A DNA stretch of 10,019 nt from CALVJJ01 sp045538425 (GCA_045538425.1 JAZSRJ010000093.1:1-10019), one strand, 5' to 3'; positions 1 through 5,989 are shown, counted from the stretch's first letter. Numbers and translations are program-made. Notes: a model not told the origin generated them from the sequence alone.

Positions 1-1668
1 GCTTTAGAAGAAAAATTAAAGAAATTGATTGATGTAATTCGTGCAGATAAGAGCATCATTGTATTTATTGATGAGATTCATACGTTGATGCAAGTAGGCA
101 GTGAAAAAGGGGAAGTGAATCCAGCAGATATGCTAAAACCATATTTGGCAAGAGGTGAGTTCCAAACGATTGGTGCAACAACAATTAATGAATATAGAAA
201 GTTTATTGAAAAGGATAAGGCTTTAGAGCGTAGATTTCAGCCAGTGACCATCAATCCACCATCTGTGGATGATACTATTGCAATTTTGCAAGGCGTTAAG
301 TCTAGTTACGAGAATTATCATCATGTTGTAATTACAGATGAAGCAATCCGTGCTGCGGCTGTGCTAAGTGACAAATATATTTTGGATCGATCTTTGCCAG
401 ATAAAGCAATTGACCTAATTGATGAAGCTAGTGCAAGAGCAAAAGTGAGAGGAAGAAAAAAACCTGAAGATTTGGCAAAATTGGATGAAGAAATTGCAAA
501 ATTAGAAACAGCTAAAAAACAATATTTGTCTAGTGAGAATTTTTCTAAAGCTTCTGAATGTAGAGAACAATTAAAACATGCTTATGCTCTAAGAGATAAT
601 CTAAAACAAAGAGATCAAGCACAAAATAGCATCAAAATAGGGGAAGATGATATCGCAACCATTATTAGTGATTGGACGGGGATTCCTGTGACAAAACTAA
701 ACGAAAGTGAAAGAGAGCGTCTCATGACTTTGGAAGAAATATTGCATAGACGTGTGATTGGTCAAGATGAAGCAATTAATGCTGTATGCAAAGCCATTAG
801 ACGCAATCGTACAGGACTCAAAGATAACAATCGTCCTATTGGTAGTTTTATGTTCTTGGGGCAAACGGGTGTTGGTAAGACAGAATTGTGTAAAGCCATT
901 GCTGAAGCGATGTTTGACAATGAAAAATTTGTTGTAAGGCTCGATATGAGTGAATATATGGTAAAACATAGTGTCAGCAAATTGATTGGATCTCCTCCAG
1001 GATATGTAGGGTTTGATGATGGGGGACAATTGACCGAGGCTGTTAGAAGAAGACCATATTCTGTAGTGTTGTTTGATGAGATTGAAAAAGCGCATCCAGA
1101 TGTGTTTAACTTGCTTTTACAAGTGTTGGATGATGGAAGATTGACAGATAGTCAAGGTAGGACAGTATCATTCAAGAATACTATTATCATTTTTACCAGT
1201 AATTGTGGTGTCAATCAACTACCAAGACAAAAAGGTGGATTGGGCTTTAGTACACAAGAAAAACCAGAACTAGATTATGATACCATTAGGGATACTTTAA
1301 TTGGGGCATTTAAGAAAAGTTTTAAGCCAGAATTTGTCAATCGTATTGATGTAATTACAGTATTCCATCCACTCAATTATGATCAATTACAACAAGTAAG
1401 CAAAATCTTTATCAGCAATCTTCATAAGAGATTGTCAAAACAAGGGATTGGCTTAAAAGTCACGGAAAGTGCATTGCAATATTTGATTGATAAAGGATAT
1501 GATACCGAATATGGTGCAAGACCTCTAAGACGTCTCATCGAACAAGAATTGGAAGATCCAATTGCGGAAGGTATGATTGCTGGCAAGCTACAGGGGGGAG
1601 AGACAATCTATGTTTCATCCAATGGTCATCAATTGATTTTGCAATCGGGAGAAGAAATTATTGGATAA
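1..1668 (+). CDS. clpC: ATP-dependent Clp protease unfoldase ClpC, 3' part (5'-truncated by window)
   Basis: Hexameric AAA+ unfoldase that feeds substrates into the ClpP peptidase in the cytoplasm. The frame is open from base 1, so the start and N-terminal domain lie upstream; 555 residues are visible. In window residue numbering, the first ATPase domain shows Walker B (VFIDEIH, D24/E25), GATT and an arginine-finger region (ALERRFQP, about 74–81). A short middle domain with a UVR-like helix pair follows at about 160–205. The second ATPase domain has Walker A GQTGVGKT (287–294, Gln where Pro is usual), Walker B LFDEIEKAH (D359/E360), and a C-terminal domain with GYDTEYGARPLRR. The LGF tripeptide (414–416) sits where ClpC/ClpA carry the ClpP-docking loop. 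The short middle domain argues against ClpB, whose coiled coil is much longer. ctsR/mcsA/mcsB, usual upstream neighbours in Bacillota, would be outside the window. No terminator is visible before hpf. Confidence 0.96.
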   Translation, partial: ALEEKLKKLIDVIRADKSIIVFIDEIHTLMQVGSEKGEVNPADMLKPYLARGEFQTIGATTINEYRKFIEKDKALERRFQPVTINPPSVDDTIAILQGVKSSYENYHHVVITDEAIRAAAVLSDKYILDRSLPDKAIDLIDEASARAKVRGRKKPEDLAKLDEEIAKLETAKKQYLSSENFSKASECREQLKHAYALRDNLKQRDQAQNSIKIGEDDIATIISDWTGIPVTKLNESERERLMTLEEILHRRVIGQDEAINAVCKAIRRNRTGLKDNNRPIGSFMFLGQTGVGKTELCKAIAEAMFDNEKFVVRLDMSEYMVKHSVSKLIGSPPGYVGFDDGGQLTEAVRRRPYSVVLFDEIEKAHPDVFNLLLQVLDDGRLTDSQGRTVSFKNTIIIFTSNCGVNQLPRQKGGLGFSTQEKPELDYDTIRDTLIGAFKKSFKPEFVNRIDVITVFHPLNYDQLQQVSKIFISNLHKRLSKQGIGLKVTESALQYLIDKGYDTEYGARPLRRLIEQELEDPIAEGMIAGKLQGGETIYVSSNGHQLILQSGEEIIG

Positions 1669-1682
1669 ATAGTCTCAATAAT

Positions 1683-1711
1683 TAGACAAGATTTGAAATA
1701 TTTGGTATACT
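1683..1711 (+). promoter_or_regulatory. SigA-type promoter of hpf
   Basis: The -35 is TAGACA (1683–1688), followed by a 17-base spacer and -10 TATACT (1706–1711) preceded by TG-N (extended -10). The predicted start is around 1717–1719. It lies just after the clpC stop, so hpf has its own promoter, though read-through from clpC is also possible because no terminator is visible between them. Confidence 0.7.
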
Positions 1712-1716
1712 ATGGG

Positions 1717-1735
1717 TGTAGAGGAAAACTCTACA
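1717..1735 (+). promoter_or_regulatory. Perfect inverted repeat at the predicted hpf transcript 5' end
   Basis: The arms TGTAGAG (1717–1723) and CTCTACA (1729–1735) are perfect complements around a GAAAA loop. The first arm begins six bases after the -10, so the mRNA would start with this hairpin. This suits either a stabilising 5' stem-loop or a DNA operator. The second strong promoter of the window (ylxM) has a similar repeat at the same place. Confidence 0.6.
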
Positions 1736-1762
1736 ATCAACTTCATAAAGGGGGTAAGGTAT

Positions 1763-2296
1763 ATGAAGGTTAATTATGTTGCTAAAAATTGTGAAATTTC
1801 ACAAAGATTCAAGGATGTGCTAGAGTCAAAACTAGACAAGTTTGAACGTTATTTTGACGAAGATGTGTCTATTAAAGTTAATTGTACTAGCCAAGACAAA
1901 AGAGAGAAATTAGAACTTACCATTAGTAGTGGATCCTATTTCTTCAAAGGTGAAGCCATTAGTGACAACATGTACAACAATATTGATTTGGCATTGCCAA
2001 AATTGGAAAGACAAGTTGTTAGAATTGGTGCAAAAGCAAGAGCAAAAAGTAAAAAAGTAAGAAAAAATAGTGCTTCAGTTGTAGAAATGCAAGAGTTTGA
2101 AGAATTTGTTCCATCAAAATTAATTAAGACAAAACGATTTGTACTTGATCCAATGACTGCAGATGATGCTGAAGCTCATATGGAAGCATTGGGACACAAC
2201 TTCTATGTATTTGAAAATATCAAAACAGGTGAAGTGAATATTGTATATCGTCGTAACGATAAAAATATTGGTGTCATTGAAATTGATCAACAATAA
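1763..2296 (+). CDS. hpf: Ribosome hibernation promoting factor, long form
   Basis: This 177-residue protein dimerises 70S ribosomes into inactive 100S particles in stationary phase or stress. The N-terminal S30AE/RaiA domain spans about 1–100 and ends in a very basic stretch (KARAKSKKVRKN). A linker follows, then the C-terminal dimerisation domain (about 117–175) with the family hallmarks TKRF, the PM turn, an E-ALGHNFYVF segment and GEVNIVYRR. Both domains together define the long form typical of Bacillota. I place the start at ATG 1763 because AAGGGGG lies eight bases upstream. The in-frame ATG at 1712 precedes the predicted transcription start and would add 17 non-homologous residues. The gene is monocistronic: promoter directly upstream, terminator directly downstream. 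secA, often next to hpf in this phylum, is absent. Confidence 0.95.
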   Translation: MKVNYVAKNCEISQRFKDVLESKLDKFERYFDEDVSIKVNCTSQDKREKLELTISSGSYFFKGEAISDNMYNNIDLALPKLERQVVRIGAKARAKSKKVRKNSASVVEMQEFEEFVPSKLIKTKRFVLDPMTADDAEAHMEALGHNFYVFENIKTGEVNIVYRRNDKNIGVIEIDQQ

Positions 2297-2301
2297 TCAA
2301 T

Positions 2302-2326
2302 AAAGCAACCGCAAGGTTGCTTTTTT
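2302..2326 (+). terminator. Rho-independent terminator after hpf
   Basis: The stem AAAGCAACC (2302–2310) pairs with GGTTGCTTT (2315–2323) around a GCAA tetraloop, with six T at 2321–2326. It begins five bases after the hpf stop. Confidence 0.92.
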
Positions 2327-2365
2327 AGTCAGTGGATAATATTTTTCAAAAGTTTTTCAAAAGAT

Positions 2366-2394
2366 TTGGAAAAACTGTTAAAGTGGATTATAAT
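2366..2394 (+). promoter_or_regulatory. Promoter of the pseudo-ABC/HTH operon
   Basis: A -35-like TTGGAA (2366–2371), a 17-base spacer and a perfect -10 TATAAT (2389–2394). The predicted start at about 2401 falls on the Shine-Dalgarno itself, giving a leader of roughly 12 bases. It lies downstream of the hpf terminator, consistent with an independent transcript. Confidence 0.55.
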
Positions 2395-2400
2395 AATTGT

Positions 2401-2415
2401 AGGAGATTTGCCTTG
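2401..2415 (+). promoter_or_regulatory. Shine-Dalgarno and TTG start of the ABC-like gene
   Basis: AGGAG (2401–2405) is seven bases before TTG (2413–2415). The protein then begins MIELKNV, the usual beginning of an ABC ATPase domain. An in-frame GTG at 2332 touches the hpf terminator region, lies upstream of the -10 and has no ribosome binding site, so it was not chosen. Confidence 0.75.
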
Positions 2416-3075
2416 ATAGAATTAAAAAATGTGTTTTTAAGGTATACAAAAGACTATGATACACTACATAATGTATCTATTTGTTTGCCTAACACTGGCA
2501 TTGTTCAACTGGTTGGAGATAATTTTAGTGCCAACAATTCTTTGGTAAGAGTGATAGGTGGACTTGAAAAACCTACTTCTGGGGAAGTGTTGTTTGATGC
2601 ACAACGAGTACAAGATATTGCGTTAAAAGATCGTGGTATTGGGTATATTCCGCATCATTTTGGATTGTTGTCTCACAAAACCGTGTTCGACCATTTGTAT
2701 CATGTCTTGCGCATTAGAAAGATCAAAAAATCACAATGTATTCACATGATTAATCAATGTTTGCAAGAATACGGGGTATTACACCTAAAGGATACAAAAA
2801 TAAAACAATTAACCAACGAGCAAAAAGTATTCGTGGCAATTGCGAGACTTAATTTGTTGGATAGGCAATTGATCTTGATTGAAAACATTTTTGATGACTT
2901 GCCGGATGAACAACAAATGGATGTGTTTCAAAAAATAACAAAACAATCTTCTCATGCTTTAGTGGTTGTGGCCTTGTCAAAACCGCTAGGTGAAGGGGAA
3001 ATTATAAAAATAAAAGGTGGAGTAATAGAAGATGAGTGCGGAGCAAATAAAGTCGACAGCTCTAGAGTTGTTTGA
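2413..3075 (+). CDS. ABC-type ATPase-fold protein with degenerate nucleotide-binding motifs
   Basis: A 220-residue protein that aligns by eye end to end with an ABC transporter ATP-binding domain but has lost its active residues. The Walker A region LVGDNFSANNSL (33–44) has Phe, Ala and Asn where the P-loop glycines and the invariant Lys belong (Lys→Asn41). The Q-loop Gln is His (YIPHH, about 78–82). The LSGGQ signature is LTNEQ (133–137). Walker B reads LILIEN (153–158), so Asp→Glu and catalytic Glu→Asn. The switch His is Leu (about 188). Surrounding fold positions (IGGLEKPTSGEV, RGIGYIP, AIARLNLLDRQLILI) are retained. I infer a pseudo-ATPase with a structural or regulatory role. No permease is adjacent. 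The gene overlaps the next one, a helix-turn-helix gene, by 44 bases, so the two products are probably made together. The exact partner and function are unknown. Confidence 0.75.
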   Translation: MIELKNVFLRYTKDYDTLHNVSICLPNTGIVQLVGDNFSANNSLVRVIGGLEKPTSGEVLFDAQRVQDIALKDRGIGYIPHHFGLLSHKTVFDHLYHVLRIRKIKKSQCIHMINQCLQEYGVLHLKDTKIKQLTNEQKVFVAIARLNLLDRQLILIENIFDDLPDEQQMDVFQKITKQSSHALVVVALSKPLGEGEIIKIKGGVIEDECGANKVDSSRVV

Positions 3076-3373
3076 TACTGCCAATATTTTTGATAATTCT
3101 AATACACATGTGATTGAAAGATATCATGACTTTTTTGCTATGGATGAAGTGCAAGACATTTTGTCCAATCAAGAAATTGTACATAGTGCTAGAGTTTTGT
3201 TTGAGTATAGCCTCAATATTAGTACAGCAAGTAAGATGGGGTATATGCACCGCAATACATTGATTTATCGTATTGATAAGATCAAGCGAATGATTGGTCT
3301 TGATATCCGTATCTTCAAAGAAGCACTTGTTTTTGTTAATATGCTGTTGATCTATGATTTCTTTCAAGTGTAA
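3032..3373 (+). CDS. Small PucR/CdaR-type helix-turn-helix protein
   Basis: A 113-residue putative DNA-binding protein. Residues about 54–95 match the C-terminal helix-turn-helix of PucR/CdaR regulators (HTH_30): a helix with VLFEYSLNISTASKMGYM, then the hallmark HRNTLIYRIDKIKRMIGLD. A final hydrophobic helix follows (ALVFVNMLLIYDFF). Full-length family members carry a large N-terminal sensor region; here only about 50 residues precede the HTH, with no recognised sensor. The start ATG at 3032 has AAGGTGGAG nine bases upstream, and an in-frame TAG at 3026 excludes any longer start. It lies in the +1 frame relative to the ABC-like gene and starts 44 bases before that gene's stop, implying translational coupling. 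Its targets cannot be read from the sequence; self-regulation of the operon is possible. Confidence 0.8.
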   Translation: MSAEQIKSTALELFDTANIFDNSNTHVIERYHDFFAMDEVQDILSNQEIVHSARVLFEYSLNISTASKMGYMHRNTLIYRIDKIKRMIGLDIRIFKEALVFVNMLLIYDFFQV

Positions 3374-3404
3374 AAATATTCATAACAATTAATAAATATG
3401 CAAC

Positions 3405-3428
3405 AAAAAAGAGCGTTTGCTCTTTTTT
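3405..3428. terminator. Bidirectional terminator between the HTH gene and the minus-strand Asn-rich gene
   Basis: AAAAAAGAGC (3405–3414) pairs with GCTCTTTTTT (3419–3428) around a GTTT loop. T tracts follow on both strands. The first base of the minus-strand stop codon (3428–3430) is the last base of the stem. Confidence 0.85.
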
Positions 3429-3847
3429 TATTGCACTTTTTCATAACGGTCAATATTGCATACAGAGGATGTTGGGGTAGCTGTATTTTTGTTTTCTGTA
3501 ACAACATTTTTATTTTGATTGATTTGGTTCATGAGTTTTATCATGTCAGTTACTGGTACGCCACTTTGGTTTAGATATGGACCCATAAGTTTTAAGATGT
3601 CATTGAGATTAGTGTTGGGATTGTTGAGTGTCGTAAGTAATGGTAGTAGGGATTGCAACATATTGGTATTCTTTTCTTTTTTAGGTTCTTCTTTTGGTTG
3701 TTCCAACATTTCTACGGGATTATTTTGTTCAAAGTGTTCACCAGATTTGATTTTTTCTCTCAATTCTGCTTGGCCTTGTTTTGTATACCTAAAGGGAAAG
3801 TCTTCGTAGGGATCATAAGGATGATCGTTAGGGAATAGATTTTTCAT
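3428..3847 (-). CDS. Hypothetical Asn-rich cytoplasmic protein
   Basis: A 139-residue protein I do not recognise. It begins MKNLFPNDHPYDPYEDFPF, followed by a charged helical stretch (about 23–62) rich in Glu and Lys. A hydrophobic patch comes next (MLQSLLPLLTTL, 63–74), then an Asn-rich region with ILKLMGPYLN (84–93) and MIKLMNQI (102–109), and a polar tail. There is no signal peptide and no span long enough to cross a membrane. The start is set at 3847, where AAAGGTGG lies five bases upstream on the minus strand; 14 further upstream in-frame codons lack such a site. It is divergent from the small-protein/subtilase operon and converges on the HTH gene. The PYL-containing helical tail loosely resembles the end of the 90-residue protein across the intergenic region, but that is too weak to claim homology. 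Confidence 0.75.
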   Translation of the reverse strand: MKNLFPNDHPYDPYEDFPFRYTKQGQAELREKIKSGEHFEQNNPVEMLEQPKEEPKKEKNTNMLQSLLPLLTTLNNPNTNLNDILKLMGPYLNQSGVPVTDMIKLMNQINQNKNVVTENKNTATPTSSVCNIDRYEKVQ

Positions 3848-3864
3848 ATTTACCACCTTTTTTA

Positions 3865-3894
3865 TTGTCAATATATTTATATGAAACATATAAT
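3865..3894 (+). promoter_or_regulatory. Promoter of the small protein/subtilase operon
   Basis: TTGTCA (3865–3870), an 18-base spacer and a perfect -10 TATAAT (3889–3894), with a predicted start near 3901. A weak hairpin (AGTG 3900–3903 with CACT 3909–3912) lies at the predicted start. The region also holds the upstream DNA of the minus-strand Asn-rich gene, for which I found no convincing promoter. Confidence 0.6.
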
Positions 3895-3942
3895 GAATTA
3901 GTGATTAACACTGGACTAAAAGCAACAATAAGAGGTGATAGT

Positions 3943-4215
3943 ATGGATTTTAGACAATATAGTGATACAACAATTTCTTCACAAGATAAGGATGGCTTTC
4001 AAACGCAATTAGAACAAGAAGCTAAAAAAACAATGAATAAATATGCAAATTATTCACAACAGCAATTAGTAGATGAATTTTTGACAGTAGCAAAACAGCA
4101 AATAGAAAGAGGAGAGATTACCAAAGCAAAATTACAACAAGCTTGTGTTGCTCTTGCACCATACATTACAAAAGAACAACAAGTATTGATTGATGATTTG
4201 TTGGAGCAATTATGA
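3943..4215 (+). CDS. Small helical protein of unknown function, co-transcribed with a subtilase
   Basis: A 90-residue acidic, Gln-rich protein that I do not recognise. It looks almost wholly helical: a polar N-terminus (1–20), then a continuous amphipathic helix pattern (TQLEQEAKKTMNKY, QQLVDEFLTVAKQQIERG), and a last helical pair (KAKLQQACVALAPYI, EQQVLIDDLLEQL). No signal peptide or membrane segment is present. ATG 3943 is preceded by AGAGGTG with a five-base gap; upstream in-frame codons overlap the promoter, so they are not coding. The stop TGA overlaps the subtilase ATG (ATGA), so the two are translationally coupled. A partner, inhibitor, chaperone or adaptor of the protease is a reasonable inference, but nothing in the sequence proves it. 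Confidence 0.8.
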   Translation: MDFRQYSDTTISSQDKDGFQTQLEQEAKKTMNKYANYSQQQLVDEFLTVAKQQIERGEITKAKLQQACVALAPYITKEQQVLIDDLLEQL

Positions 4216-5360
4216 CAAACAAAATTGACCAATCGTTACTGAATATCAAGACCTTATCTTGTGAAGAAGAGGTGTGTTGTTTGGTGTATTCTTCACAACT
4301 AGAAAAATTGGAGTCTGTAATCAATCATAAGGGCTTGGGGAAAGTCCGTCAAAAATATCCTTTTTTAAGTGCTTGTGAAGTTCAGTTGAAAAAACAGCAT
4401 TTGCATACCATATCCCGCTATGGAATGGTAAAGTATATGACTTCATCAACAAAAGTTGCAACGATGGTGAATGTTGGTCGTTCTATTATTGGTATGGGTG
4501 AAGATTGGCAATCGTCTTCTTTTACTTGTGCGGTGATTGATACAGGTTGTGATTCTGTGATAGATCTTATGGTTCCGCAAAAAAAGATTGTAGCATTTGT
4601 TGATTTGATCAATGAGAAACCGATCATGTATGATGACAATGGACATGGTACAATGGTGGTGAGTGCTATCACTGGGACAGGAGTATTGTCGGGTAAGCGA
4701 TACGAGGGGATGACCAATACTCCATGTATTATGTTAAAGGCACTGGATGCAAAAGGAGAAACATCTTCTTTTACAATCTTAAAAGCTATGCAGTGGATTA
4801 TGGATCACAAAGATGAGTTTAATATAAAAGTAGTTTGTATGAGTTTTGGTAGTATTCCACTTGAAAAATATGATCCATTGGTGCTTGGGGCAGAAGTGTT
4901 GTGGGATAATGGTATCACCGTCGTTGCTGCTTGTGGTAATAGTGGTCCTGAGGCAGAAACAGTAAGATCTCCCGGAATTAGTACAAAAATTATTACTGTT
5001 GGAGCAATGGATGATGGAAGAGTGGGGGATCAGTTTGATATCAATCAATTTTCCATTGCAGATTTTTCTAGTCGTGGGCCAGCATTTGGGAATTACAAGC
5101 CCGATATGATTGCTTCTGGTGTAGATGTTGTAACCAGTTGTGCATTTCATCTCTATAACGAACATTATTGTACTATGAGTGGAACAAGTATTGCAACACC
5201 GTTAGTTGCGGGGGCGGTATGTCGATTGTTGCAACAGTATCCTACATATACACCTGATATGATCAAGAGAATGTTGATAGGGAATTGTCATCCTGTGACA
5301 CATGATAGAAATCAAGAAGGATTTGGTTATCTATCATTTCAGAAAGAAAAACCACAGTAA
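4212..5360 (+). CDS. Subtilisin-like (S8) serine protease, probably intracellular (AprX-like)
   Basis: A 382-residue endopeptidase with the complete subtilase catalytic set: Asp110 in VIDTG, His145 in NGHGT, oxyanion Asn243 in CGNSG and nucleophile Ser326 in GTSIATP. The N-terminal 95 residues lack a signal peptide. They resemble an inhibitor I9-like propeptide (pattern QKYPFLSACEVQL … ISRYGMVKYM), suggesting intramolecular chaperoning and self-processing. With no secretion signal and 13 cysteines, the protein probably acts in the cytoplasm, as AprX does in Bacillus. Cys113 directly follows the DTG of the catalytic Asp, and Cys241 is two residues before the oxyanion Asn, where Ala is usual. 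It starts at ATG 4212, overlapping the upstream small gene by four bases, and ends in a terminator that contains its own stop codon. Confidence 0.93.
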   Translation: MTNKIDQSLLNIKTLSCEEEVCCLVYSSQLEKLESVINHKGLGKVRQKYPFLSACEVQLKKQHLHTISRYGMVKYMTSSTKVATMVNVGRSIIGMGEDWQSSSFTCAVIDTGCDSVIDLMVPQKKIVAFVDLINEKPIMYDDNGHGTMVVSAITGTGVLSGKRYEGMTNTPCIMLKALDAKGETSSFTILKAMQWIMDHKDEFNIKVVCMSFGSIPLEKYDPLVLGAEVLWDNGITVVAACGNSGPEAETVRSPGISTKIITVGAMDDGRVGDQFDINQFSIADFSSRGPAFGNYKPDMIASGVDVVTSCAFHLYNEHYCTMSGTSIATPLVAGAVCRLLQQYPTYTPDMIKRMLIGNCHPVTHDRNQEGFGYLSFQKEKPQ

Positions 5361-5374
5361 ACTGTGGTTTTTTT
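5347..5374. terminator. Bidirectional terminator between the subtilase and DUF4364 genes
   Basis: AAAAACCACAG (5347–5357) pairs with CTGTGGTTTTT (5362–5372) around a TAAA loop, with T tracts on both strands. The left arm codes for the last residues of the subtilase and its TAA stop lies at the loop; the minus-strand stop codon is at 5373–5375. Confidence 0.9.
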
Positions 5375-5909
5375 AATCTTCAATTAAAGTATCATACAAG
5401 TACTCAAACACGTTTGGTGCTTGGTCTCCCCATTTTTTACAGGTAAGAATAGCTGTATTTCGATTGGGTGTTTTGATACGAACTTCAAGTAGTGGTTGTA
5501 CCATGGAAGGTTCTTTGATTTTTAAGGTAACGGTATAAGATCCGTCTTCATTTTTTGCGTATTCGGATACATATTCTTGGCTACGCTTAAAATCCAATCT
5601 TTTATCTCTAGCAAAAGTGGTAATATCTTCTCTCAAACTTTGAGGAATGCGGGCAAAAAAATGACTTAAACATTCTCTTCCTTGGTATGTTATACCATAT
5701 CTAGCTTCATCGTTGTTGGGACTAGCATTGTAGATGAAATTGGCATCGAGAAGTTCGTGTAATATAACGATGCAATCCATATAATTCATCCAACTATTGC
5801 GACTAGTACAGATATCAATGATACTATTTTCTGTGAGCATAATTTCCATTTTGTCCAAAACAAAAAGAAGTATTAACTTATTAACTGTTTCATCAGGTGT
5901 AAATTCCAT
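5373..5909 (-). CDS. DUF4364 family protein (winged-helix-like)
   Basis: A 178-residue member of the DUF4364 family found in Clostridia. The pattern NKLILLFVLDKMEIMLTENSIIDI at the N-terminus, the MNYMDCIVILHELLDANFI helix and YGITYQGRECLSHFFARIP are the recognisable parts. Together (about 8–90) they look like a winged helix of the kind used by small regulators. The C-terminal half (about 110–178) is a beta-rich segment (SYTVTLKIKE, LLEVRIKTP, AILTCKKW) of unknown role. The start at 5909 is supported by AAGGA with about seven bases spacing on the minus strand. It has its own promoter with an embedded palindrome and is transcribed as a single gene. Regulation of transcription is an inference from the fold; no target is known to me. 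Confidence 0.85.
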   Translation of the reverse strand: MEFTPDETVNKLILLFVLDKMEIMLTENSIIDICTSRNSWMNYMDCIVILHELLDANFIYNASPNNDEARYGITYQGRECLSHFFARIPQSLREDITTFARDKRLDFKRSQEYVSEYAKNEDGSYTVTLKIKEPSMVQPLLEVRIKTPNRNTAILTCKKWGDQAPNVFEYLYDTLIED

Positions 5910-5955
5910 AGATCATCCTTTTTATGATATGCGTTATTTTTCATCTATCTAGGTT

Positions 5956-5984
5956 ATTGTAACACAAAAAACTTTCTTTGCCAA
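5956..5984 (-). promoter_or_regulatory. SigA-type promoter of the DUF4364 gene
   Basis: Read on the minus strand: -35 TTGGCA (5984–5979), a 17-base spacer and extended -10 TGT-TACAAT (TACAAT at 5961–5956). The predicted start is near 5949, giving a leader of about 40 bases. Confidence 0.65.
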
Positions 5985-5989
5985 AGAAA
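5973..5989. repeat. 17-bp palindrome over the DUF4364 promoter -35
   Basis: TTTCTTTG (5973–5980) and CAAAGAAA (5982–5989) are perfect inverted repeats around one central base. The palindrome covers the whole -35 element, the position of a repressor operator. It may be self-regulation by the adjacent winged-helix-like protein, which is inference. Confidence 0.5.

Noticed and set aside
697..1095. 132-codon minus-strand open frame inside clpC
   Set aside because: It is fully antisense to conserved ClpC second-domain motifs; low-complexity translation with no initiation signals.
2332..2412. Longer start (GTG 2332) for the ABC-like protein
   Set aside because: It lies upstream of the predicted -10 and directly after the hpf terminator, with no ribosome site, and adds 27 residues not expected in ABC domains; TTG 2413 has AGGAG at good spacing.
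3026..3075. Programmed frameshift fusing the ABC-like and HTH proteins
   Set aside because: The shift would have to be +1 within a short window; I see no slippery run with a stimulator, and the HTH gene has its own ribosome site, so coupled re-initiation is simpler.
2413..3075. Pseudogene call for the ABC-like gene
   Set aside because: The frame is intact, with promoter, ribosome site and a coupled downstream gene. Losses are at the active motifs rather than scattered stops or frameshifts.
3848..3870. TTGACA on the minus strand (around 3865–3870, next to the Asn-rich gene) as its -35
   Set aside because: The matching -10 would fall on the start codon itself, leaving no leader; it is more likely the complement of the plus-strand -35.
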